Source: GCA-002790365 sp964486645 (GTDB lineage Bacteria; Bacteroidota; Ignavibacteria; Ignavibacteriales; Ignavibacteriaceae). From it: a stretch of DNA of 64,000 bases. The stretch covers positions 15,536 to 79,535 of the forward strand of contig CAZAOG010000001.1 in assembly GCA_964486645.1 (NCBI GenBank), read 5' to 3'. The position numbers were made by a program, and so were the translations under genes. Below the pieces are notes generated by a model. It was not told where the DNA came from and searched no databases. It worked only from the letters and a program-made list of their open reading frames with translations. This document shows, piece after piece, positions 1 to 8,266 of this stretch. The first letter of the stretch is position 1, and each line of letters begins with the position of its first letter.

Positions 1-835
1 GTCCTGCAATACCGCCTATATCTCCTGCATTAAGACTTTTGGCTTCAACCCTGTGATAATCTTTAAATTCATAAAGCTTTGAAATCTTTGCAGTAACGGT
101 TTCGCCCGTTATTTTAATCAAAGTTATTTGATCTCCTGCATTTATAGAGCCGTTATGAATTTTGCCTATCCCGATTCTTCCCAAATAATCGTTATAATCT
201 ATTGCGGATATCAACATTTGTAACGGTTTTGAAATATCGCCCGAAGGTGCGGGAACATAATCTACAATAGTTCTAAATAACGGATCAAGGTTATCGCTGT
301 CATCGTTTAAGTCTTTCTTTGCAATTCCCTGCTTTGCTATTGACCAGATGTAAGGGAAATCGAGCTGTTCGTCGGATGCATTAAGCGAGACGAAAAGGTC
401 GAATACTTCATTTAGTACCTCATCCGGTCTGGCATCTTTTCTGTCGATTTTATTTATCACGACAATCGGTTTTAGTCCGAGTTCCAAAGATTTTTTCAGC
501 ACAAATTTTGTCTGCGGCAGCGGACCCTCGGCTGCATCGACTAAGAGTAATACACCGTCCACCATTCTAAGTGTTCTTTCAACTTCACCTCCGAAGTCGG
601 CGTGTCCCGGTGTATCAACAATGTTGATTTTAATTCCGTCGTAAACAATACTTAAATTTTTTGCAAGAATTGTTATTCCTCTTTCTTTTTCAAGATCGTT
701 GGAATCCATTATTCTTTTTTCTACTTTTTGGTTCTCTCTAAAAACCCCGGTTTGCTTTAACATATAATCTACAAGCGTAGTCTTTCCGTGATCAACGTGT
801 GCGATAATTGCTATATTTCTGATATTCTTGTTCAA
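1..835 (-). CDS. typA: Translational GTPase TypA/BipA, N-terminal part (cut by window edge)
   Basis: Partial gene: about 278 of the usual ~600 residues are present, and the C-terminal part lies beyond base 1. The translated complement has the P-loop AHVDHGKTT (residues 12-20), RGIT, DTPGH and NKID, then the start of the beta-barrel domain II. This is the GTPase core of TypA/BipA, an EF-G relative that binds ribosomes and supports 50S assembly and stress or cold growth. The likely start is TTG at 833-835, with AAAGGA about five bases upstream; the reading continues directly into NKNIRNIAIIAHVDHG, the normal start of the family. It lies 115 bases downstream of clpS on the same strand, so co-transcription is possible. 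Confidence 0.93.
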   Translation of the reverse strand, partial: MNKNIRNIAIIAHVDHGKTTLVDYMLKQTGVFRENQKVEKRIMDSNDLEKERGITILAKNLSIVYDGIKINIVDTPGHADFGGEVERTLRMVDGVLLLVDAAEGPLPQTKFVLKKSLELGLKPIVVINKIDRKDARPDEVLNEVFDLFVSLNASDEQLDFPYIWSIAKQGIAKKDLNDDSDNLDPLFRTIVDYVPAPSGDISKPLQMLISAIDYNDYLGRIGIGKIHNGSINAGDQITLIKITGETVTAKISKLYEFKDYHRVEAKSLNAGDIGGIAG

Positions 836-950
836 ATTATTCCTTTATTTCTTATTTAAAATGCAATCTACAAATATACTTAGAAGTGAATGGATTAACA
901 ATGAATGAAGCAGAACACAAATTTATAAAATGTTATTATGCGGTGATAAA

Positions 951-1241
951 TTAAGTAACTATTTGTGTCCTCAATGCAATTTCTTCAAGAATGGAAGACA
1001 CTTTCAAGCAAGAATTCATTTTGCCCTGAAAAACTACACAGTAGCCCTTAACGTGAATTTCAAAAGCCTGTGCTCTTGCCTTTTCAAAAGTGCAGTCGGT
1101 TGCTTTGATAAGTTGTATAATTACTTCGTCAAAAGTATGCCAGTCATCATTGTAAACAATTACACTGGATAAAAAAGTTGTAGTTGTGGATTCGTCGGTT
1201 TCTACTTCTAACGAAGGTTTATATGGTTCCATTTCTTCCAT
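951..1241 (-). CDS. clpS: ATP-dependent Clp protease adaptor ClpS
   Basis: A 96-residue protein, the usual size for ClpS, which docks on the ClpA N-domain and delivers N-end-rule substrates to ClpAP. The core shows VIVYNDDWHTFDEVI (family pattern: NDD, an aromatic or His, then a helix that binds the substrate N-terminus), then a helix with CTFEKARAQAFEIHVKG matching the family's second conserved block. The first ~20 residues are acidic and probably disordered, as in other ClpS proteins. It is transcribed away from etfB, so the 148-base gap must carry two promoters. No clpA lies next to it here. Confidence 0.92.
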   Translation of the reverse strand: MEEMEPYKPSLEVETDESTTTTFLSSVIVYNDDWHTFDEVIIQLIKATDCTFEKARAQAFEIHVKGYCVVFQGKMNSCLKVSSILEEIALRTQIVT

Positions 1242-1389
1242 AGCGCTAATCTAATAAAAAATTAAAAAAAATGAAGTATTAATCGTCAATTTTTTTTATT
1301 TAGAATTTTAATATAATACTTACAAAATTGATTTTACATGAGCACATATATATATTTTTATAATAAATAAAATATTTTTTGGAGGATAA
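1242..1389. promoter_or_regulatory. Divergent promoter region clpS / etfB
   Basis: This very A/T-rich spacer separates two genes that point away from each other, so it should hold promoters for both. For etfB the ribosome site GGAGG at 1381-1385 is clear and well spaced. A run of alternating A/T near 1347-1375 is a plausible core promoter area, but no box can be assigned with confidence by eye. Confidence 0.5.
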
Positions 1390-2142
1390 ATGAAAATAGC
1401 AGTATGTATTAGTCACGTTCCCGACACTGCTACTAAAATTAATATTGCAGATAACGGAAAAGAAATTGATCCGGCAGGAGTATCATATGTAATAAACCCT
1501 TACGATGAATTTGCCGTAGAAGAAGCTCTTAAAACAAAGGAAACATTAGGGGATGATTCAGAAGTTATTGCAATTAGTGTCGGAAGCGATTCAAGCAAAG
1601 AAACAATAAGAAAAGCACTGGCTATGGGTGTTGACAACGGTGTACTATTAAAAACAGATTCACAAATGGATTCATACGGAATAGCAAAAGCCCTTGCCGA
1701 AGAAATTAAATCACTCGGCTGCGAACTTGTTTTTATGGGCAAACAATCGGTTGACTACGATAACCAGGTAGTCGGACAAATGACGGCGGCATTACTTGAT
1801 TACTCGTGTGTTTCAGTAGTTGTTGACTTCAAATTAGACGGACAAAATATTACCTGTGAAAGAGAAATTGAGGGCGGTAAAGAAGTTGTATCTTCTCAAT
1901 TACCCTGTATCGTTACGGCTCAGAAAGGTCTGAACGAACCGAGATATGCTTCCTTAAAAGGTATTATGGCGGCAAAGAGAAAAACAATTGAAGAAAAACC
2001 CGCAACGGAAACAGAAAGTTATATCGAAGTTATCGGACTTAAAAAACCGCCGGCTAAAGAGCCCGGAAGAATATTGGGAACTGATAGTTCGGCAGTACCG
2101 GAATTAGTAAGATTATTAAGAGAAGAAGCAAAAGTTATTTAA
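1390..2142 (+). CDS. etfB: Electron transfer flavoprotein, beta subunit
   Basis: A 250-residue protein matching EtfB in length and order: an N-terminal KIAVCISHVPDT strand, the INPYDEFAVEEAL block near residue 37, and the AMGVDNGVLL and FMGKQSVDYDNQVVGQMTA segments typical of the ETF nucleotide-binding fold. EtfB binds AMP or FAD and with EtfA passes electrons from flavin dehydrogenases (acyl-CoA dehydrogenases and others) to the quinone pool or another acceptor. Strong ribosome site GGAGG. etfA follows after 11 bases, so the two are co-transcribed. Whether this ETF is a confurcating type cannot be decided from the window; no acyl-CoA dehydrogenase or quinone oxidoreductase lies beside it. 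Confidence 0.95.
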   Translation: MKIAVCISHVPDTATKINIADNGKEIDPAGVSYVINPYDEFAVEEALKTKETLGDDSEVIAISVGSDSSKETIRKALAMGVDNGVLLKTDSQMDSYGIAKALAEEIKSLGCELVFMGKQSVDYDNQVVGQMTAALLDYSCVSVVVDFKLDGQNITCEREIEGGKEVVSSQLPCIVTAQKGLNEPRYASLKGIMAAKRKTIEEKPATETESYIEVIGLKKPPAKEPGRILGTDSSAVPELVRLLREEAKVI

Positions 2143-2153
2143 GGAATTATATT

Positions 2154-3116
2154 ATGGGAAATACAATATTAGCAATTTTAGAACAAAGAGAAGGCAAATT
2201 AAAAAAATCTGCTTTCGAAACAGCTTCGGTCGCCGCTAAATTAGGGAAAGATCTAAATTTAAGCGTTCAAGCTGTTGCAATAGGAAATGATATTCAAAAT
2301 TTAGATGAAGTTGCCAAATATGGCATTAGCAACATTACTCACTTTAAGAATGACGAACTTGCAAATTATTCATCATCTGCTTATTCAGCTATAGTTACCG
2401 AGTTTGCGAAAGAAATTTCCGCAGACTATTTGATCGCTGCAAACACTGCATTCGGCAAAGACTTAGCTCCGAGAGTGTGTGTCAAACTTGAGTCAGGGTG
2501 CTTATTCGATTGCGTTAAATTAGAAGTTAACTCCGGCGAGGTTTTGGCTACAAGACCTATTTATGCAGGTAAAGCATTAATGGACGCAAAATTGAAAAGT
2601 TCGGTAAAATTCTTTACAATCAGACCGAATGTTTTCAAACCCGTTGAGGAAAACGTTACGGCTGAAATATCCGTAAAAAATGTAGACTCACCCGATACAG
2701 GTACAAAGGTAGTCGAATTCAAAAAAGCGGATGGTAAACTTGATGTAGCAGAAGCAGACATAATTGTTTCGGGCGGAAGAGGATTGAAAACACCTGAAGA
2801 TTTTAAAATGGTGGAAGATCTTGCCGAAGCTCTGGGTGCTGCAGTTGGTGCTTCAAGAGCTGTTGTGGATGCAGGTTGGAGACCTCACACAGAACAAGTG
2901 GGTCAAACCGGAAAGACCGTATCGCCTTCACTTTATATTGCTTGCGGTATATCGGGAGCAATACAGCATTTAGCAGGTATGTCATCTTCTAAATACATAG
3001 TAGCTATCAATAAAGATAAAGATGCTCCCATATTCGGCGTTGCCGATTACGGAATTAACGGGGATGTATTTGAAATATTACCCAAATTAACGGAAGCTAT
3101 CAAATCATTAAATTAA
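2154..3116 (+). CDS. etfA: Electron transfer flavoprotein, alpha subunit
   Basis: A 320-residue protein, the normal EtfA size. The N-terminal half is the alpha/beta domain shared with EtfB. The C-terminal half is the FAD-binding domain, with IIVSGGRGLKTPEDF (about residue 203), the VGASRAVVDAGW block, the QVGQTGKTVSPSLYIACGIS segment that contacts FAD, and AINKDKDAPIFGVADYGINGD near the end. The start is ATG with AAGGA upstream. It works as a heterodimer with the EtfB encoded just before it. The bifunctional nuclease gene follows after 20 bases. Confidence 0.95.
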   Translation: MGNTILAILEQREGKLKKSAFETASVAAKLGKDLNLSVQAVAIGNDIQNLDEVAKYGISNITHFKNDELANYSSSAYSAIVTEFAKEISADYLIAANTAFGKDLAPRVCVKLESGCLFDCVKLEVNSGEVLATRPIYAGKALMDAKLKSSVKFFTIRPNVFKPVEENVTAEISVKNVDSPDTGTKVVEFKKADGKLDVAEADIIVSGGRGLKTPEDFKMVEDLAEALGAAVGASRAVVDAGWRPHTEQVGQTGKTVSPSLYIACGISGAIQHLAGMSSSKYIVAINKDKDAPIFGVADYGINGDVFEILPKLTEAIKSLN

Positions 3117-3136
3117 AATAGCTTAAGGTATTAGAC

Positions 3137-3724
3137 TTGGACAAAATTCAATGTGAAATATTAGGTTTATCTTCAAGCCCTGCAACAGGCGGGGCTTATG
3201 CAATTCTTTTAAAAGAAAAAGATTCTTCAAGGAGATTACCCATAATTATCGGAGCATTTGAAGCACAGGCTATAGCTTTGGAAATAGAAGGAATAAATCC
3301 GCCGCGTCCACTTACACACGATTTACTCAAGCAAGTAATCGATACATTAGGCGGATCCGTAAGCGAAATTATTATTGACGAATTAAGAGAAAATACATTT
3401 TATGCAAAAATAATAATGGAAGTTTCGGCACTAACCTACGAAATTGACAGCAGACCAAGTGATGCTATTGCTCTTGCAGTCAGAACCCAGGCTCCCATTT
3501 TTGTAGCGGAAAATGTAATGGAGGCTGCCGGTTTTGTGCCGAGTACTGAGAGAATAAAAGAAACAAACGAAGAATTTGGTGAGAATGAAAATTTAACTCC
3601 TACCGGCAAAGATGCTAAAATTGCATCTCTTCAAACAAAATTAAGAGAAGCAATTGAAGCGGAAGAATACGAAAGAGCCGCAAAACTAAGAGACGACATA
3701 CAAAAATTAACCAATCAAAATTAA
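3137..3724 (+). CDS. Bifunctional nuclease (BFN/DUF151) family protein with C-terminal UVR motif
   Basis: A 195-residue protein. Residues 1-130 form the BFN/DUF151 domain (VDKIQCEILGLS-like start, LPIIIGAFEAQAIALEIEG, SRPSDAIALAVR), named after a plant nuclease active on DNA and RNA; the bacterial role is unproven. Residues ~160-195 form a UVR-type helical hairpin (LREAIEAEEYERAAKLRDDI), as in UvrB/UvrC and McsA. The BFN+UVR pairing is common in Bacteroidota and Chlorobiota relatives. The start is TTG at 3137, supported by AAGG about eight bases upstream and by alignment with the family N-terminus. It is probably the third gene of an etfBA transcript. It overlaps the converging DUF2851 gene by 4 bases. 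Confidence 0.85.
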   Translation: MDKIQCEILGLSSSPATGGAYAILLKEKDSSRRLPIIIGAFEAQAIALEIEGINPPRPLTHDLLKQVIDTLGGSVSEIIIDELRENTFYAKIIMEVSALTYEIDSRPSDAIALAVRTQAPIFVAENVMEAAGFVPSTERIKETNEEFGENENLTPTGKDAKIASLQTKLREAIEAEEYERAAKLRDDIQKLTNQN

Positions 3725-5190
3725 AATACTCTCTTCCCTATTTCACACAAACCACATTTGTTTTGGCTGCAATAATTCCAGTATAAATGCATAGAACCCT
3801 GGTATATTACACTTCTGTTTGACTTTAAAACAAGTGAAGATAAAATACTATCAACTATTTTATTACTTCCGGTTTGCCGGTAATTTAAGTAAAAATTAAG
3901 AACGCTTTTCAGTGATTTTGTCTTCCCAAAAATCTCAAAATACAACGATAAAAAAGGCAGAACAATATTGATTATAATTTCATCTGCTCGTGAAGCTCCT
4001 ATTAAGAACATCAATTTAGTTTTGGCAGGCTGGTCAAAAACAAAATGTTCCTGCCAATAACCTTCCGCTTTTACTATAAATAAACTTCTTAATTTCTGTT
4101 TTAAATTTTTATCGTCACTTTTTGTTTCGAACAATTTGATAATTTCGTGAATTAAATTTTCGGTTAATATTTTTTTTAGAATTTTCACTCCTCCGGCAAT
4201 CCTTACGGTAGGAAAGTTCTGCGGACGCATTCTAAAAAAATTCCACGAAGCAGGATGAATTCTTTCCCCGTAATCCCAATCGTTATATTTATTCCACATT
4301 TCATAAAGCCGTCTTGTATAAACCGATGTTTCTTCGTCCGGAAGTTCATTTACCTCCGGCAGCAAACCGCTTACACTGAATAAAATTGCTTCAAGGATTT
4401 GTTCCAAATACTCATTATCGTTTATGGATTTAAGCAATTTTATCTCAACCGATTTAGCCAGTTTACCCATGTTCTCTTTATTTTTAGAATAACCGAGTGC
4501 ATTAAAAATATTTTCATAGATAAGTTGTTCCCATAAAACCGGATCGGCAAAATCGTTTGTATTAAATTCAATCCTTTCCAACTCGGAACCCAAATCATAA
4601 TTTACAATCGGTTCTTTCAACTCTCTTTGAGTTAAATACGAAAGCTCTTTCAGTCTGGTCAACAATTTTTGCCTTTTGACATTAAATCTTTTACTGCCCA
4701 AACTTAAGATAAAGTCTAATTTAATTTTTTCATCCACATTATTATTTGACCCTGCACAACGAATATCATTAGAACTACCCGTAATATCGGAACTAATTTC
4801 ACCTGATATATTTTGTTTCTCCGACGTACTGATAAATTCCGATAATGCTACGGAAGGAATTACCCTTTTATTTTCGGTGGTTACGTATTTTTGACGGGTT
4901 TCATTTTTGTGGACAAGGTGAAGAATAAGCTTGTTGTATTTTTTTTCCAGATGATGTTTATGTTTTAGCCAGTTTTCTATTTCCGTATCAATTTCTATAT
5001 CTCCGACTTGGATATTTCCGTTTATTTTAATTTTGGCATCCAAATAATCCGGGCCGTCAATGTCCTTGTTTTTTACTCCTTTAGATATTATTTCTATTAC
5101 CTTGCCGTCCGGTGTTTTTAGCCCTTCAGTAAAATTATGTTTCTCCCAAATTTCGCAGAGAAATTTTTCAGATATAATTTTCTTGTTCAA
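3721..5190 (-). CDS. DUF2851 family protein
   Basis: A 489-residue protein recognised as DUF2851, a family of unknown function frequent in Bacteroidota and relatives. The N-terminus has the family pattern of a short helix, then GKVIEIISKGVKNKDIDGPDYLDAKI with a VGDIEID segment, which looks like a beta-rich module handling an acidic (D/E-rich) site. The C-terminus ends in CSQNKCGLCEIGKRVF, three cysteines that could bind a metal. It is the last gene of the long minus-strand series that starts at purN. Its stop overlaps the stop of the converging BFN gene by 4 bases, leaving no room for a terminator between them. Function not assigned. Confidence 0.75.
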   Translation of the reverse strand: MNKKIISEKFLCEIWEKHNFTEGLKTPDGKVIEIISKGVKNKDIDGPDYLDAKIKINGNIQVGDIEIDTEIENWLKHKHHLEKKYNKLILHLVHKNETRQKYVTTENKRVIPSVALSEFISTSEKQNISGEISSDITGSSNDIRCAGSNNNVDEKIKLDFILSLGSKRFNVKRQKLLTRLKELSYLTQRELKEPIVNYDLGSELERIEFNTNDFADPVLWEQLIYENIFNALGYSKNKENMGKLAKSVEIKLLKSINDNEYLEQILEAILFSVSGLLPEVNELPDEETSVYTRRLYEMWNKYNDWDYGERIHPASWNFFRMRPQNFPTVRIAGGVKILKKILTENLIHEIIKLFETKSDDKNLKQKLRSLFIVKAEGYWQEHFVFDQPAKTKLMFLIGASRADEIIINIVLPFLSLYFEIFGKTKSLKSVLNFYLNYRQTGSNKIVDSILSSLVLKSNRSVIYQGSMHLYWNYCSQNKCGLCEIGKRVF

Positions 5191-5201
5191 AACTTTTAAT
5201 T

Positions 5202-5660
5202 TTATTCTTTGTCAATAATTATAGATGTTGAATTCGATCTTGAATTACCTAAAGTATAAAACACTTCAATATTATTTCTTCCCGTTCTCAGCCGAACATT
5301 TCTGAAGGTATATTCCCCCTCATTAACCGCATAATATAAATCAATTTTTTCTTTATTTATAAAAAGATAAATATTGGCATATCTAATTCTTTTAGGCAGT
5401 AGAACTTTAATGTTAACTTTTTCTTTTTTTGTAGTTTGAGTTGAATCGTAATCGGGTATTTGTATCAACGGGAGCCTTTCTTTTACGGGATATTTATAAA
5501 CATCCAACTTATCTTTGTAAAATTTATAAACGGAATCTCTTTCGGCGGGAATGTTTTTATCTTTTGGGAAAGAATTAAATTTAAAGTGAATTGCCAAAGT
5601 ATTATTTGAAAAGAATAATATTATAATTATTACGGATAATATTTGAAAAATGCTTTTCAC
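5202..5660 (-). CDS. Hypothetical exported protein
   Basis: A 152-residue protein not recognised as any family. The first ~23 residues (MKSIFQILSVIIIILFF then SNNTLA) form a signal peptide. The rest is rich in beta-strand patterns (KVNIKVLLPKRIRYANIYLF, RNVRLRTGRNNIEVFYTL), suggesting a small periplasmic Ig-like beta sandwich. Its start overlaps the pyrF stop by 4 bases, so it is translationally coupled within the operon. No cysteines or catalytic-looking motifs are present. Confidence 0.6.
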   Translation of the reverse strand: MKSIFQILSVIIIILFFSNNTLAIHFKFNSFPKDKNIPAERDSVYKFYKDKLDVYKYPVKERLPLIQIPDYDSTQTTKKEKVNIKVLLPKRIRYANIYLFINKEKIDLYYAVNEGEYTFRNVRLRTGRNNIEVFYTLGNSRSNSTSIIIDKE

Positions 5661-6469
5661 GAATTTATAATTTTTTCAGCCAACGAATTAAATTTTACAA
5701 GTTCTTCTCCCGCCGCTTCAGCAAAATTTTCAGAGCTGTCTTTATAAATTATACCTCTGCTGATATTTACAAGCAATCTCGTTTTATCTCTTTTTAAAAA
5801 AACATTTAGCACGTCTTCAAAATTTCCGCCTTGAGCTCCGACGCCGGGAACCAAAACAGGCAGGTTGTTAAATAAATAAAAATTTTCTTCCAATTCAACT
5901 AATTGAGTAGCACCGAAAACAAGTCCGCAATTTTTATTTTTATTCCAGCTATTTAACTTTTCAATTATTAACTGAAAAAGTTTTTTTCCGTTATTAAGTT
6001 GTACTTTTTCAAAATCATCTGCGCTTTTGTTTGAGGTTAATGCCAGAACAAAATTTAATTTTTCTTGATATTCCAAAAACGGATTGATAGAATCATATCC
6101 CATATACGGATGAAGTGTAACGGAATCGAAATTAAAAAGGTCGAATATATATTTAGCATACATTTTTGAAGTATTGCCGATATCCCCCCTTTTTGCATCG
6201 GCTATTGTTAATACATCCGGAGGAATTATTTGCAAAGTTTTTTCTAATTGTTTTAATCCCTCAGCACCGAGGCATTCATAAAATGCCAAATTGAATTTAT
6301 AGCCCGCCGTGTCGTCAATTGTATTTTCAATTATCCGTCTGTTAAATTCGAAGATGTTATTAGGTGCAGCCTTTAGGTGGATAGGAAGTTTTTCGATATC
6401 GGTGTCTAACCCGACACAAATAAATTTCCCTTCGTTATTTTTATTTTCCAACTTTTCTAATGCGGTCAT
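5657..6469 (-). CDS. pyrF: Orotidine 5'-phosphate decarboxylase (type 2)
   Basis: Catalyses the last step of UMP synthesis (OMP to UMP). A ~270-residue protein of the longer type-2 class. It shows FICVGLDTDIEKLP at the N-terminus, the catalytic DAKRGDIGNT motif (Asp-x-Lys-x-x-Asp), HPYMGYDS, and the phosphate-binding VPGVGAQGG near the C-terminus. I chose ATG with start at 6469 (MTALEKLE, typical for the family); an in-frame TTG two codons earlier (6475) overlaps the dcd stop and is an alternative. Together with pyrG, purH, purN and dcd it makes this stretch a nucleotide-synthesis group. Confidence 0.93.
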   Translation of the reverse strand: MTALEKLENKNNEGKFICVGLDTDIEKLPIHLKAAPNNIFEFNRRIIENTIDDTAGYKFNLAFYECLGAEGLKQLEKTLQIIPPDVLTIADAKRGDIGNTSKMYAKYIFDLFNFDSVTLHPYMGYDSINPFLEYQEKLNFVLALTSNKSADDFEKVQLNNGKKLFQLIIEKLNSWNKNKNCGLVFGATQLVELEENFYLFNNLPVLVPGVGAQGGNFEDVLNVFLKRDKTRLLVNISRGIIYKDSSENFAEAAGEELVKFNSLAEKIINS

Positions 6470-6471
6470 TT

Positions 6472-7008
6472 TCAATTAAAATTTTTAAACATCATAGATT
6501 CTTTAGGGTAAGGTGATTTTTCATTATACTTTGCGCTTTTCTTTAGGTTATAGGGCACTTCAACATCTTCCGTCATCTTAAAATAGATTAACTGTCCGAT
6601 AGGCATGCCTGCATAAACCTTAACAGGCAGCTTAACCGAAATTTCGAGTGTCCAATAATTACAAAAACCGGCGTCGCCCTTACCTGCAGTGGCGTGTATG
6701 TCAATTCCCAATCTTCCTATGCTCGATTTTCCTTCAAGAAAGGGAACGTAATTCCGGGTTTCCGTATATTCCATTGTAACGCCCAAATATAATTTGGAAG
6801 GTTTTAGTATATAACCTTCTTCGGGAATTTCAAACAGGTCAATTTCGTTATGTTTTTTGGAGTCCAATATTTCGTCTTTATACACTCCAAGCCATTTACC
6901 GAGGTGAACATCGTAGCTGTTTGTACCGAGACATTCTCTATCGTAAGGTTCGATTAAAATATTTCCGTTATTAATTTCTTCTAAAATTTTTTTATCGGAT
7001 AAAATCAT
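6472..7008 (-). CDS. dcd: dCTP deaminase
   Basis: Deaminates dCTP to dUTP for dTMP synthesis; if it is a bifunctional type it also cleaves to dUMP, which I cannot tell here. The protein starts MILSDKKILEEIN, the classical Dcd N-terminus, and contains EPYDRECLGTNSYDVHLG, the signature EGKSSIGRLGIDIHATAG (catalytic Glu in a trimeric active site), and GFCNYWTLEI. I chose ATG at 7006-7008 with GGAGC upstream over the earlier in-frame codon at 7059, which would overlap rodA and add 17 residues absent from the family. About 178 residues; it begins 10 bases after the rodA stop. Confidence 0.93.
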   Translation of the reverse strand: MILSDKKILEEINNGNILIEPYDRECLGTNSYDVHLGKWLGVYKDEILDSKKHNEIDLFEIPEEGYILKPSKLYLGVTMEYTETRNYVPFLEGKSSIGRLGIDIHATAGKGDAGFCNYWTLEISVKLPVKVYAGMPIGQLIYFKMTEDVEVPYNLKKSAKYNEKSPYPKESMMFKNFN

Positions 7009-7018
7009 GAAAGCTCCG

Positions 7019-8248
7019 TTAAGTATAATTTTTTCTGGTACGGTAAACATTTGCAACAATTCCGAGAAGAGCTATATTTACAAGCAGAGAACTGCCTCCG
7101 TAACTCACCAACGGCAATGTTATACCAATAACCGGCATGATGCCTACCGCCATACCGATGTTTATCATAAAGTGAATAAAAAATAAGGCTAAGATACCTA
7201 TAATGGTTAAACTTAAAAATTCGTCTTTGCAGGAAGTTGCAATTTTTAAGATCTTAAAAAATATCCACAAAAATAAAATTAGAGTAATTACCGTGCCTAC
7301 AAATCCGAATTCTTCTCCAATTACAACATAAATAAAATCGGTCCACTGTTCGGGTATAAAATTCAGCTGAGTTTGATTCCCTTGTAAAAACCCTTTGCCG
7401 AATAACCCCCCGGAGCCAATGGCAATTTTTGCCTGAATGGAATTGTAACCTGAGCCGAGGGGATCGGACATAGGGTCTAAAAAAGATTTTATTCTGACTT
7501 GCTGGTGCGGACTTAAAACACGGAATACATAATCGGTAAAAAATCCTGCAGCCAAATTTATAGCAAAAAGAGAGCCGCTGAAAATAAGCCCTTTCTTAAA
7601 AAATATTAAAATTACAGCCACAAGCACCAGAGTAACTATAAAGGGTAATGTACCAAATAAAGATGAAACAGCAACTATACCGGGCGATAAAACAATAAAC
7701 AAACTAAAGAGACTAATCCCCTTCCAAAAGATAATAGTAAGAAAGATTGCAATAAAAACCAGTACGGTACCCAAATCCGGTTCGAGCAGAATTAATACAA
7801 CCGGCAAAAAACCGATTGCCAATGCAATTAGAATATCTTTAAACGAATCTATATCGGTTTCCGCTTTGGTTAAAAATGAAGAGAGTGCGAGTATGGTTGA
7901 TATTTTTGCAATTTCCGAAGGCTGAAATCCTAAAGCCCCGAAATATATCCAACTCCTGGCACCTGAAATTCTCCTTCCCGTAACAACAACAATAATAAGT
8001 AACAAAACTGAGATAATATACGCCGGCCAAGCAATGTTTTTAAAAGTATTTGTAGGAATGGAATAAACGACAAAAAAAACGATTATACCAATTCCTACCC
8101 AGATTAATTGTCTGAAAAAATTGTTCTCCGCCAAAGGATTATTCGTAGTGGCACTGTAAATAGCGAGTAACCCGATCCCTAACAACAGTATGATCGGAAT
8201 AAAAAACCATATATCAAATTTATCTTGAAATTTATAATTTATTTGCAA
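7019..8248 (-). CDS. rodA: Peptidoglycan glycosyltransferase RodA (SEDS family)
   Basis: A 409-residue integral membrane protein with about ten hydrophobic segments. SEDS signatures are visible: GARSWIYFGALGFQPSEIAK, then LLEPDLGTVLVF in the middle, and IPEQWTDFIYVVIGEEFGFVG and MPVIGITLPLVSYGGSSLLVN toward the C-terminus. RodA polymerises lipid II into glycan strands during side-wall growth and works with the class B PBP2 encoded directly upstream (18 bases). Its position in the mreBCD-PBP2-rodA order marks the elongasome paralogue rather than FtsW. Confidence 0.95.
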   Translation of the reverse strand: MQINYKFQDKFDIWFFIPIILLLGIGLLAIYSATTNNPLAENNFFRQLIWVGIGIIVFFVVYSIPTNTFKNIAWPAYIISVLLLIIVVVTGRRISGARSWIYFGALGFQPSEIAKISTILALSSFLTKAETDIDSFKDILIALAIGFLPVVLILLEPDLGTVLVFIAIFLTIIFWKGISLFSLFIVLSPGIVAVSSLFGTLPFIVTLVLVAVILIFFKKGLIFSGSLFAINLAAGFFTDYVFRVLSPHQQVRIKSFLDPMSDPLGSGYNSIQAKIAIGSGGLFGKGFLQGNQTQLNFIPEQWTDFIYVVIGEEFGFVGTVITLILFLWIFFKILKIATSCKDEFLSLTIIGILALFFIHFMINIGMAVGIMPVIGITLPLVSYGGSSLLVNIALLGIVANVYRTRKNYT

Positions 8249-8266
8249 ATTTAATTCACCGAGTTT

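Noticed and set aside
930..1172. Plus-strand 80-codon frame opposite clpS
   Set aside because: Shadow of clpS; no homology pattern and no ribosome site.
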